Assembly (NCBI GenBank): GCA_002308635.1
Contig: DBWG01000123.1
Span: forward strand, 78,902-96,695
Direction: 5' to 3'
DNA from: Ruminococcaceae bacterium UBA1244
Lineage (GTDB): Bacteria > Bacillota > Clostridia > Oscillospirales > Acutalibacteraceae
Length of the DNA: 17,794 nt
Position 1 is the first letter of the stretch. Every line of letters begins with the position of its first letter. This document shows, piece by piece, positions 7,161 through 13,914 of this stretch. The notes beneath the pieces were generated by a model. That model did no database searches. It was not told the origin of the DNA and saw nothing but the letters and a program-made list of their open reading frames with translations. A program made the translations under genes and the position numbers.

Positions 7161-7907
7161 TCATAGGATAATAAAGCTTGTAATAAAGAATGCAAGTCCT
7201 CCGGCTGTAAAGGCAAGCCCTGCAAAAGTAGTCATGACGATAACGCCGACATTCGACCGCAGTTCATGTATGCAGTGGGGGTCATTCGGATCAATATAAA
7301 TATAGTGGACGGAGTTGAGAGGATACTTTATCTTATTCTCGAAATACTCAGCGCTCTTTATGTAGGAAACTCCGTTATAAACATATTTATATACCGGACA
7401 ATAAAGAGTGACATAATAGGATGTTCCGTTGGATTTTCGTTTTTCGCTTTTGTTTTCTATGTCGATGGTAGTGGCCTGCACCTTTTTGCTGCACTTCATT
7501 CTTGATCTGATGTTCAGTATAAGCGGCACTATCGTCAGTCCAAGACCAACGCAGGTGAATATCGAACCCATTACGCCTCCGCCGAAGTTGTCCGACATTT
7601 TTTCAAAGTTGTCCGGATATTCCCTGCTGAGACGATACAGCATGAAACAGGCGAGTGCTTCAAAAAGAATGAGAAAAACGGCAGTCTGTGTGCGGTGCGC
7701 CGCCGGAACGGTATTGTATACGCAAAATCCGAACACAATAATAACAGGAAAAAAGCACATCGGCCAGTTTTCCCCGTTGTACACCATTACACCGCTGAGA
7801 GCAACCACTGCTGCTAAAGGGAGCAGAAACAGCATTACTGTGAACATGGATTCTTTTTCTTTGCCGTTTGCTCCTCTCCGGATGTTTTTTTCATTATAGT
7901 CGTTCAT
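7161..7907 (-). CDS. DUF3592-like five-helix membrane protein, paralogue 2
   Basis: This 248-residue membrane protein has the same plan as its neighbours: a charged N-terminus, two helix pairs (from about residue 21, through FTVMLFLLPLAAVV, to residue 130), a soluble domain and a C-terminal helix. The shared signature reads KCSKKVQATTID, CPVYKYVYNGVSYIKS and IYIDPNDPH. The start at 7907 is preferred because AAAGGGG lies 8 bases upstream; an in-frame ATG at 7943 would add 12 residues but has no ribosome site. It is the middle gene of the three-gene set, 43 bases after paralogue 3 and 32 bases before paralogue 1. The function is unknown; tandem duplication from a common ancestor is the simplest explanation. 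Confidence 0.8.
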   Translation of the reverse strand: MNDYNEKNIRRGANGKEKESMFTVMLFLLPLAAVVALSGVMVYNGENWPMCFFPVIIVFGFCVYNTVPAAHRTQTAVFLILFEALACFMLYRLSREYPDNFEKMSDNFGGGVMGSIFTCVGLGLTIVPLILNIRSRMKCSKKVQATTIDIENKSEKRKSNGTSYYVTLYCPVYKYVYNGVSYIKSAEYFENKIKYPLNSVHYIYIDPNDPHCIHELRSNVGVIVMTTFAGLAFTAGGLAFFITSFIIL

Positions 7908-7950
7908 ATCCTTATCCCCTTTCAAAAGCGGAAAGACCGGCATATATCTG

Positions 7951-9126
7951 TCAGTGCGTCATAAGACTGAGTGTTTCGGACATTTCTATGATAAAGTACA
8001 ATACTGACCACCCCATGAGTACAAGTCCGAAAATGAAACAGAATATTGAGACCGCAGATATTTTATTGACCGCATATATGTCAGACGGGTCATCAGGGTC
8101 AACGAGCAGTGTGCAGACAGTACCTGTTTTTGGGGCTTTGAGCGTGGGATTATTGCTGTCCATAGATTCATAATGCTTTCCGTTGTAAGCATATTGATAT
8201 ATAGGACGGAAAATCGAGACGTTTTTTCCTCTGCCGTCGGGAATATAGTCAGTCATCACTTTAAAGCAGGTACCGGTAGTTGTTTCGGTGCAGTTCTTTT
8301 TCTTTTTCGGACCTGTAAAGATCCTTCCTGCCGTCAGATAGAATCCCCAGAAGAACAGGACTGCTTCAAACAAATGAAGTGCGGAGTGCTTTGACAGGGC
8401 AAGTGTGAACATCGGGAAGGATAATCTTAAAAATACCATTGCTGCTGCAAACACAGCGTCAAATATCATAAAGATGCCAAAATTTCTTGAACGTCTTACA
8501 GGCCATGATATGAAGAATACCATGAGTCCGGCAATTATCTGCACAGCAAACGGGAGCGTTACCCAGAACTCGCCTGAGAAAAGAGAAAGTACCGTCACTC
8601 CGGAGGTTATCAGTACCCATGCAAAAAACGAGATCAGAAGCGGTGCGGACATTTTTTTAGGTTCCGGTATCGGGAGCGGCGGAGGTGTGTGAGCTGCCTC
8701 AACTGCCTGTTCGAGATCTTTTGTCTCACGGGAATTGAAAGGATCCCTGAATTCATCCTGATAAGGTAAACGGGAAGTTTCTACGTTATATGAACCTCCA
8801 TAAGGTTCCTGTGCAGGACGTGTATTCTGCGGATACGGGCGCTCAGTACGCTGATACGGATTCTGATTCTGCGGGTACGGGCGCTCATTGCGCTGATACG
8901 GATTCTGATTCTGCGGGTACGGGCGTGCAGTGTGCTGATACTGAGGCTCAGGCTGACGTGAAGGCGGGTCGATGGAAGATGTGTCGTATGTATTTATATC
9001 ATCAAAATTATTGTTTCCGAATTCGTTGTTTTCCTGATAACCCGTGCCGCCGAGCCAGCCGCTTGTCCCGCTGAAATCGAAGGAGTCACGGTTTCGTGAA
9101 CGGCCGTTATTGTTAGGATCGTTCAA
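7951..9126 (-). CDS. DUF3592-like membrane protein with long Pro/Gln/Asn repeat N-terminus, paralogue 3
   Basis: This 391-residue protein is the first gene of the operon. Residues 1-155 are hydrophilic and low-complexity: an Asn/Gly-rich start (GRSRNRDSFDFSGTSGW) and a 14-residue repeat RPYPQNQNPYQRNE. After it come four hydrophobic segments, a soluble domain with the family signature (FRPIYQYAYNGKHYESM, LLVDPDDPSD) and a final helix. The long disordered head is absent from the two neighbours and, with no signal peptide, is probably cytoplasmic, perhaps a docking surface. The start codon is TTG (9126-9124), with GGGGTGAT five bases upstream. A clear promoter lies at 9158-9186. The function is unknown. 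Confidence 0.82.
   Translation of the reverse strand: MNDPNNNGRSRNRDSFDFSGTSGWLGGTGYQENNEFGNNNFDDINTYDTSSIDPPSRQPEPQYQHTARPYPQNQNPYQRNERPYPQNQNPYQRTERPYPQNTRPAQEPYGGSYNVETSRLPYQDEFRDPFNSRETKDLEQAVEAAHTPPPLPIPEPKKMSAPLLISFFAWVLITSGVTVLSLFSGEFWVTLPFAVQIIAGLMVFFISWPVRRSRNFGIFMIFDAVFAAAMVFLRLSFPMFTLALSKHSALHLFEAVLFFWGFYLTAGRIFTGPKKKKNCTETTTGTCFKVMTDYIPDGRGKNVSIFRPIYQYAYNGKHYESMDSNNPTLKAPKTGTVCTLLVDPDDPSDIYAVNKISAVSIFCFIFGLVLMGWSVLYFIIEMSETLSLMTH
8827..8944 (-). repeat. 42-base in-frame tandem repeat within paralogue 3
   Basis: There are two full 42-base units (8827-8868, 8869-8910) and a diverged partial third (8911-8944). They encode the 14-residue unit RPYPQNQNPYQRNE. The period is a multiple of three, so copy-number change would keep the frame. 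Confidence 0.88.
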
Positions 9127-9157
9127 AGTATATCACCCCTGATATGTATTTTTTTCT

Positions 9158-9186
9158 ATTATAGCACAGCGGAGAGGAATATACAA
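9158..9186 (-). promoter_or_regulatory. Promoter for the DUF3592-like operon
   Basis: On the minus strand: TTGTAT (9186-9181), 17 bases, perfect TATAAT (9163-9158), preceded by TGC, so it is also an extended -10. The leader is about 25 bases. It is divergent from the ppk1 promoter 50 bases away. Confidence 0.8.
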
Positions 9187-9236
9187 CAAAATTGTCGGAA
9201 AACAGCAATTCGATATTTCAAAATCTACAGAAAATA

Positions 9237-9265
9237 TTGCGTTTTTTATAAATATTTGTTATAAT
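9237..9265 (+). promoter_or_regulatory. Promoter for ppk1
   Basis: TTGCGT (9237-9242), 17 bases, perfect TATAAT (9260-9265). The surrounding DNA (9181-9260) is very AT-rich, which would help opening. No pho-box-like direct repeat was recognised in the intergenic region. Confidence 0.78.
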
Positions 9266-9321
9266 ATCCATAAGTATATGCGAAAGAAATTTCCGCAGCT
9301 GTTAAAGAAAGGCTGATAGAT

Positions 9322-11628
9322 TTGAGCGACAAGAAAAAAGAAGATGATAAAAATAAAAAGGAGCTGTCTTTTGAAAACAAAGCCTCAAAGACCGCTAAGG
9401 GAGGCAGGTCTGCAAGACAGACGAAAGCCGACAAGCAGCCGAAGACCGTAAAGGGCAGAAAAAAATCCGCTTCGATGACAGATGCGGTGCTGAAGCCCGT
9501 AAAGCTTTATTCTCCGCCGGATTTCCCGTTCCATAACAGGGAGCTGAGCTGGATAGACTTTAACACAAGGGTACTTGAAGAAGCTTTTGAAAAAGACAAT
9601 CCCGTGCTTGAGAGGGTAAAGTTCCTTGCGATAACGGCATCGAACCTTGATGAATTCTTCATGGTGCGTGTTGCCGGAGTTATGGACAGGATGCACTCAA
9701 AGCAGAGCGTGCCTGATGAGTCCGGAATGACCCCGCTGCAGCAGTTCGAGAGGCTGAGCGAAAAGATACACGAGTTCTCAAAGAAGCAGTATTCCTGCCT
9801 TCACAGATCGGTCATCCCTGCCCTGAAAAAGCAAAAGCTCAGGTTCCTCAAAATAAAGGAGCTGTCAAAGGCGCAGAAGCAGAAGGTGGATGAATATTTT
9901 GACAGGTTCATTTTCCCTGTACTCACACCGCTTGCTGTGGACACATCAAGACCGTTCCCGCTGCTTGCAAACAAGAGCCTGAACATAGCCGTAAGACTGC
10001 TCAGGGACGGCGAGGATATCTTTGCCGTTGTACAGGTGCCGTCGATAATACCGAGATATTTTGAAGTAAAGGCGGATTCCGGAAGAGCTTTTGTTTTGCT
10101 TGAGGATATCATAATCAGCAGGCTCTCCGAGCTGTTTGAGCTTTATAAGATACAGGCATGCTGTCCGTTCCGCATCACGAGGGACTCCGATCTTGACATT
10201 GACGAGGAAGCCGACGACCTGCTCGTTGAGATAGAACATTCACTCAAAAAGCGTCAGAGAGGCGACCCGGTAAGGCTTGAACTGATCTCGAAGTGTGATG
10301 AGGCTTTGAAGCAGTTCCTTGTTGATATGCTCGAAGTTGATGAGCCGGAAATATATGAAGTATCTGGACCTCTTGATCTTACGTTCTTCTCAAAATTCGG
10401 CGGGCTTGACGGTCTTGACGAGCTGAGGTTCACGCCTATAACTCCTGTGAACCCGCCTGCGGATTTCTTCGGATATGATGACGTATTTCAGGCTATCCGT
10501 GAAAAGGACAGAATGGTTCACCATCCATACGAAAGCTTTGACAGCGTTATAAAATTCATAAATCAGGCGGCAAACGACAGCGATGTTCTTGCAATAAAGC
10601 AGACGCTCTACCGTGTCAGCGGAAATTCACCCGTAATAGCCGCACTGATAAAGGCTGCCGAAAACGGAAAACAGGTCACCGTACTTGTTGAGCTTAAAGC
10701 CCGCTTTGACGAGGAAAACAACATAGGCTGGGCAAAGAAGCTTGAAAAGGCAGGCTGTCATGTAATATACGGTCTTGCCGGACTAAAGACCCATTGTAAG
10801 ATACTTCTTGTTGTCCGCCGTGAACAGGACGGCATACGCCGCTATCTCCACATGGGTACGGGCAACTACAACGACATTACCGCAAGGTTCTATACCGATA
10901 TCGGGATGTTCACCTGCGATGAAAAATTCGGCGAGGACGCTTCTTCGCTTTTCAATGTAATAACAGGCTATTCCACACCGCCTGTCTACAATAAGATGAA
11001 GGTCGCTCCGACAGGGCTCAGAAAATTCTTTGAAGAGATGATAAAGAACGAGACCGAAAACGCAAGAGCCGGTCTGCCGTCAGGCATAACCGCAAAGGTG
11101 AATTCCCTTGTTGACCCTGATATAATCAGACTGCTCTATAAGGCTTCACAGGCAGGAGTAAAGATAACTCTTATCGTGCGCGGGATATGCTGTCTTGTTC
11201 CCGGAATAAAGGGCATAAGCGACAACATACAGGTGCGCAGCATCGTCGGACAGCTTCTTGAACACAGCCGTATATTCATCTTTGAAAACGGCGGCATAAA
11301 GAAAATATATATGGGTTCTGCTGACTGGATGCAGAGAAACCTTGACAAGCGTGTAGAGCTTGTTTTCCCGATAGAGGATCCCGACCTTGTTGAGCGTTCA
11401 TTCGGCATAATGAACAGGATGCTGAAGGATGTCCTCAACACAAGGATACAGCGTCCCGATACCTCTTATGAGCTTCTTGACCGCAGAGGAAAGAAGATAC
11501 ACAACTGTCAGAGAGAATTTTCCGACGAAGCCAAAAAAGCTCTCGCTTCAAAGAAGAATATCGTCAGGGAGGAACGTCAGTTCATTCCGCTGACGGGAGA
11601 AAACTTCAACATCCCGGAAGAGGTTTGA
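9322..11628 (+). CDS. ppk1: Polyphosphate kinase 1
   Basis: This 768-residue enzyme reversibly transfers the gamma phosphate of ATP onto inorganic polyphosphate. The PPK1 N domain begins at FHNRELSWIDFN (residue 70). H491 in LKTHCKILL, H510 in LHMGTGNYND and H648 in LEHSRIF have exactly the spacing (19 and 157 residues) of H435, H454 and H592 in the E. coli enzyme, so the autophosphorylated histidine and its partners are in place. Residues 2-55 are an unusual lysine-rich extension (DKKKEDDKNKKE...) not needed by the core family. The start is TTG at 9322, with AGAAAGG 9 bases upstream; the next ATG, at 9475, has no ribosome site. It is transcribed from its own promoter, divergently from the DUF3592-like operon. 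Confidence 0.97.
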   Translation: MSDKKKEDDKNKKELSFENKASKTAKGGRSARQTKADKQPKTVKGRKKSASMTDAVLKPVKLYSPPDFPFHNRELSWIDFNTRVLEEAFEKDNPVLERVKFLAITASNLDEFFMVRVAGVMDRMHSKQSVPDESGMTPLQQFERLSEKIHEFSKKQYSCLHRSVIPALKKQKLRFLKIKELSKAQKQKVDEYFDRFIFPVLTPLAVDTSRPFPLLANKSLNIAVRLLRDGEDIFAVVQVPSIIPRYFEVKADSGRAFVLLEDIIISRLSELFELYKIQACCPFRITRDSDLDIDEEADDLLVEIEHSLKKRQRGDPVRLELISKCDEALKQFLVDMLEVDEPEIYEVSGPLDLTFFSKFGGLDGLDELRFTPITPVNPPADFFGYDDVFQAIREKDRMVHHPYESFDSVIKFINQAANDSDVLAIKQTLYRVSGNSPVIAALIKAAENGKQVTVLVELKARFDEENNIGWAKKLEKAGCHVIYGLAGLKTHCKILLVVRREQDGIRRYLHMGTGNYNDITARFYTDIGMFTCDEKFGEDASSLFNVITGYSTPPVYNKMKVAPTGLRKFFEEMIKNETENARAGLPSGITAKVNSLVDPDIIRLLYKASQAGVKITLIVRGICCLVPGIKGISDNIQVRSIVGQLLEHSRIFIFENGGIKKIYMGSADWMQRNLDKRVELVFPIEDPDLVERSFGIMNRMLKDVLNTRIQRPDTSYELLDRRGKKIHNCQREFSDEAKKALASKKNIVREERQFIPLTGENFNIPEEV

Positions 11629-11766
11629 TGAGTGTGGCGGAGTGCCTCCGCTGTCAATTTAAAACGCAGAAACATCAGTCGTAATCGCCCGCTTCGTGCT
11701 CCATAAAGGAGTACTCGGGCTGCTATCATATACGTCCAAAGTTTTGAGTGTGGAGTTTGAAGTTAA
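11629..11766 (-). repeat. Interspersed repeat, inverted single copy
   Basis: The reverse complement of this stretch matches the tandem units at 16853-17134. Shared blocks are GGCGGAGTGCCTCCGCTGTC (11635-11654), AACGCA (about 11662-11667) and ATCATATACGTCCA (about 11725-11738), in the same order and at nearly the same spacing. It contains the hairpin GCGGAG-TGC-CTCCGC at 11637-11651. It starts immediately after the ppk1 stop codon and ends about 30 bases before the pfk promoter. Confidence 0.85.
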
Positions 11767-11794
11767 TGTCAGAAATAAAATTATGCTAATCATG

Positions 11795-11823
11795 TTGTAA
11801 AATTTTACCGTTTGGTGTAAAAT
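11795..11823 (+). promoter_or_regulatory. Promoter for the phosphofructokinase gene
   Basis: TTGTAA (11795-11800), 17 bases, TAAAAT (11818-11823). A 12-base perfect palindrome, GTAAAATTTTAC (11797-11808), overlaps the -35 box, and GTAAAAT recurs at 11817-11823, 20 bases on. This could be an operator, but AT-rich palindromes also arise by chance. Confidence 0.68.
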
Positions 11824-11863
11824 GGTATACAGATAAAATTACAGAAAAAAAGGAGTGTCATCC

Positions 11864-12943
11864 ATGAAAAGAGTAGGTATTCTCACAAGCGGCGGCGACT
11901 GTCAGGGACTTAATTCCGCAATAAGGGGTCTCGCAAAGGGTCTTTATGAATATTACGGAAAAAAGGTCGAGATCTATGGCATCATTGACGGCTACAGGGG
12001 ACTTATCCACGGCGAATACCGCCTTATGAAGCCGGAGGATTTTTCCGGCATCCTTACACGCGGCGGAACTATCCTCGGAACTTCAAGACAGCCCTTTAAG
12101 CTCATGCGTGTTATCGACGACGAAACAAGCATTGACAAGGTTGCCGAAATGAAAAAGCACTATGCCGAAATGAAGCTTGACTGCCTTGTTGTTCTCGGCG
12201 GAAACGGTACTCACAAAACCGCAAATATGCTCTCCGAAGAGGGACTTAATGTCGTTACTATGCCAAAGACCATCGACAACGACCTCTGGGGAACAGACGT
12301 TACCTTCGGTTTCCAGAGCGCTGTTGACATCGCAACAAACGTTATCGACTGCATCCACACGACTGCAACATCTCATGGAAGAGTTTTTATAGTTGAGTGT
12401 ATGGGTCACAAGGCTGGCTGGCTGACGCTCCATGCAGGTATCGCAGGCGGCGCTGACGTTATACTTATCCCTGAGATACCTTATGATATCAATAATGTCA
12501 TCAAGTGCATCAAAGCCCGCACAAAGAGCGGAAAGACTTTCTCTATCCTTGCCGTTGCAGAGGGTGCTGTCTCCAAGGAGATCGCAGAAATGCCCAAAAA
12601 GCAGAAGAAGGAAGCTATGGCAAATCTTATGTATCCGTCAATTTCCTACAAGATCGCTCACGAGATCGAAGAGGCTACGGGTCAGGAGACGAGAGTTACA
12701 GTGCCCGGCCACTTCCAGAGAGGCGGAAGTCCTGACGCTTATGACCGCTATATCACAACACTTTTTGGTGCTGCCGCTGCAAAGCTTATCATAAAAGAAA
12801 AATACGGCTTTATGACAGGTATGGTCAACGGAAAGGTCGTTCCCGTACCGCTCAGCGAGGTCGCAGGCAAGTTCAAGTCTGTTCCGGCAGACAGTAAGGT
12901 CATTAAGGCCGCAAAGGATATCGGTATCTGCTTCGGCGACTGA
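11864..12943 (+). CDS. pfkA: 6-phosphofructokinase, group III / PPi-type
   Basis: This 359-residue glycolytic enzyme phosphorylates fructose 6-phosphate at C1. Motifs are GILTSGGDCQGLNS (phosphate-donor loop), GGNGTHK at 112-118, PKTIDND at 134-140 (D138 is the likely catalytic base), and FQRGGSPDAYDR near the end for substrate. K135 replaces the glycine of ATP enzymes (E. coli G124), as in PPi-dependent enzymes, while G115 keeps the ATP-type glycine (E. coli G104). The combination fits the mixed-substrate group III family, so the phosphate donor is not certain. AAGGAG at 11850-11855 is 8 bases before ATG 11864; a GTG at 11855 overlaps that site and is rejected. The PH-domain gene follows 46 bases later, probably in the same transcript. 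Confidence 0.94.
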   Translation: MKRVGILTSGGDCQGLNSAIRGLAKGLYEYYGKKVEIYGIIDGYRGLIHGEYRLMKPEDFSGILTRGGTILGTSRQPFKLMRVIDDETSIDKVAEMKKHYAEMKLDCLVVLGGNGTHKTANMLSEEGLNVVTMPKTIDNDLWGTDVTFGFQSAVDIATNVIDCIHTTATSHGRVFIVECMGHKAGWLTLHAGIAGGADVILIPEIPYDINNVIKCIKARTKSGKTFSILAVAEGAVSKEIAEMPKKQKKEAMANLMYPSISYKIAHEIEEATGQETRVTVPGHFQRGGSPDAYDRYITTLFGAAAAKLIIKEKYGFMTGMVNGKVVPVPLSEVAGKFKSVPADSKVIKAAKDIGICFGD

Positions 12944-12989
12944 TGACTTGATCTTGCGGAAAAAATCTATATATCCGGAGGGGTTTATT

Positions 12990-13400
12990 ATGGAAGAAAA
13001 AATACCAGACAATCAATTAATAATGAAAGAGAGAAAGAGATGGGGCTTCTTCGGAATACCTTGGACGTTCACAAAATACAGTCTCTGGACAAAAAAGCTT
13101 GTGATCGAGCAGGGATTTTTCCGCAGTGTAGAAAACGAAGTTCTGCTCTACAGGATAGTTGACATAACCTATTCAAGAGGACTGTTCCAGAAGCTTTTCA
13201 AGCTCGGCACAATAACCGTTCATGCTCACGACAAGACTAATCCTGTTGTTGTTATCAAGAATATCAAGCATTCCCGTGAATTCAAGGAATCCGTTTCCGA
13301 GTGGGTAGAAAAAGACCGTCTGCGCATGAAGATGCGCCAGAGCGAGTTTGTTGATGCAGGTCACCCTGATGAATTCGACTATGCCTCTGACGATTTCTGA
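12990..13400 (+). CDS. Small bacterial PH-domain (bPH2/DUF304-type) protein
   Basis: This 136-residue protein has no signal peptide and no clear membrane helix. The central part has the bacterial PH-domain pattern known from DUF304/bPH_2: YSLWTKKLVIEQGFF, then a VLLYRIVDITYSRGLFQKLF block, then LGTITVHAHD and VVVIKNIK. The tail is acidic (HPDEFDYASDDF). Such domains often sit in membrane-associated proteins of unknown role. GGAGG near 12977-12981 precedes ATG 12990; an upstream ATG at 12948 has no ribosome site. The gene follows pfkA closely without a terminator, so it is probably co-transcribed; a functional link to glycolysis cannot be inferred from this alone. The promoter of the next gene begins right after its stop. 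Confidence 0.82.
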   Translation: MEEKIPDNQLIMKERKRWGFFGIPWTFTKYSLWTKKLVIEQGFFRSVENEVLLYRIVDITYSRGLFQKLFKLGTITVHAHDKTNPVVVIKNIKHSREFKESVSEWVEKDRLRMKMRQSEFVDAGHPDEFDYASDDF

Positions 13401-13401
13401 G

Positions 13402-13430
13402 TTGACAAACCGGAATCTGTGTAGTATAGT
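13402..13430 (+). promoter_or_regulatory. Strong promoter for the 43-residue peptide gene
   Basis: Perfect TTGACA (13402-13407), 17 bases, TATAGT (13425-13430). It starts 2 bases after the PH-domain stop codon. The start site should be near 13437, just before the hairpin at 13440-13461. Confidence 0.88.
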
Positions 13431-13439
13431 ACGATATGT

Positions 13440-13461
13440 TGCGCATATTCAAAAATGCGCA
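13440..13461 (+). other. Hairpin in the 5' leader of the peptide gene
   Basis: A perfect 7-bp stem, TGCGCAT / ATGCGCA, with an 8-base loop lies at or very near the 5' end of the predicted transcript. It could stabilise the mRNA; it is not followed by a T run and so is not a terminator. Confidence 0.7.
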
Positions 13462-13485
13462 GATTTGTAATGTGTGGTGAAGTGA

Positions 13486-13617
13486 ATGCAAAAGGAAAGA
13501 TATTTGCCGCTCGATATGGAAATAGTAAAATTTGATGCCGAAGACGTTATTCTTACAAGCGGAGAATCGGAGATCAGTTACGAAGATGATGAGCTTCCTC
13601 TTATCCCTAAGAAATGA
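13486..13617 (+). CDS. 43-residue acidic small protein
   Basis: This is an open frame of 43 codons between ATG 13486 and TGA 13615-13617. The product begins MQKERYLPLDMEIVKFD and continues AEDVILTSG, ending PLIPKK. The layout (Y-x-P near the start, a hydrophobic/acidic strand, E-D-V-I-x-T-S-G) resembles short proteins I remember as common in clostridia, but I cannot name a family or function. It has no cysteine, no signal peptide and no membrane helix. The ribosome site is weak (GGTGAAGTGA). In support of a real gene, it is bracketed by a near-consensus promoter and a 21-bp terminator whose stem begins on the last base of the stop codon. Possible roles, all inference, are precursor peptide, small regulator or toxin/antitoxin-like peptide. 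Confidence 0.7.
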   Translation: MQKERYLPLDMEIVKFDAEDVILTSGESEISYEDDELPLIPKK

Positions 13618-13664
13618 ACAAAAACGCAGCAGACAGATTTTATTCTGTCTGCTGCGTTTTTGTT
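13617..13664 (+). terminator. Very strong terminator after peptide gene
   Basis: A perfect 21-bp inverted repeat with a six-base loop: core ACGCAGCAGACAGA / TCTGTCTGCTGCGT, with A and T tracts forming the base. Symmetric tracts mean it could act in both directions. Confidence 0.93.
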
Positions 13665-13820
13665 AAAATATTGATCTATAGCATTTTAATACAAAGATCA
13701 GACTGTATTCAAACTGATTTTTGCTTTTCTCACGAGTGACGTACAACAGACTGTTGATGTCCAAAAACGGCATTATTTACGATATGTCATTTTTGTCTGA
13801 TTATTCGCTACTATAAGCTC

Positions 13821-13849
13821 TTTACTTTGCTGAAAAAACATGGTACAAT
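13821..13849 (+). promoter_or_regulatory. Promoter for the ABC exporter operon
   Basis: TTTACT (13821-13826), 17 bases, TACAAT (13844-13849). The leader is about 60 bases. The upstream stretch 13665-13820 holds no gene; it contains a 13-base inverted repeat CAACAGACTGTTG (13744-13756) that may or may not matter. Confidence 0.68.
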
Positions 13850-13859
13850 ACTATTGTAC
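13843..13859 (+). promoter_or_regulatory. Operator-like palindrome over the -10 box
   Basis: GTACAATA-C-TATTGTAC is a perfect 17-base inverted repeat with a one-base centre. It spans the -10 box and the expected transcription start of the ABC operon, the classic place for a repressor dimer. No regulator gene lies next to it in this window. Confidence 0.65.
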
Positions 13860-13914
13860 AAAAATGGAGAATAGTAACTTCGCCCTTTGGGATGTTGAAT
13901 ATGAGGAGCAAACA

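Noticed and set aside
8790..9074. 94-codon plus-strand frame with repeated Asp/Ser/Ala/Gly units
   Set aside because: It is the antisense of the 42-base repeats in paralogue 3 and has no ribosome site.
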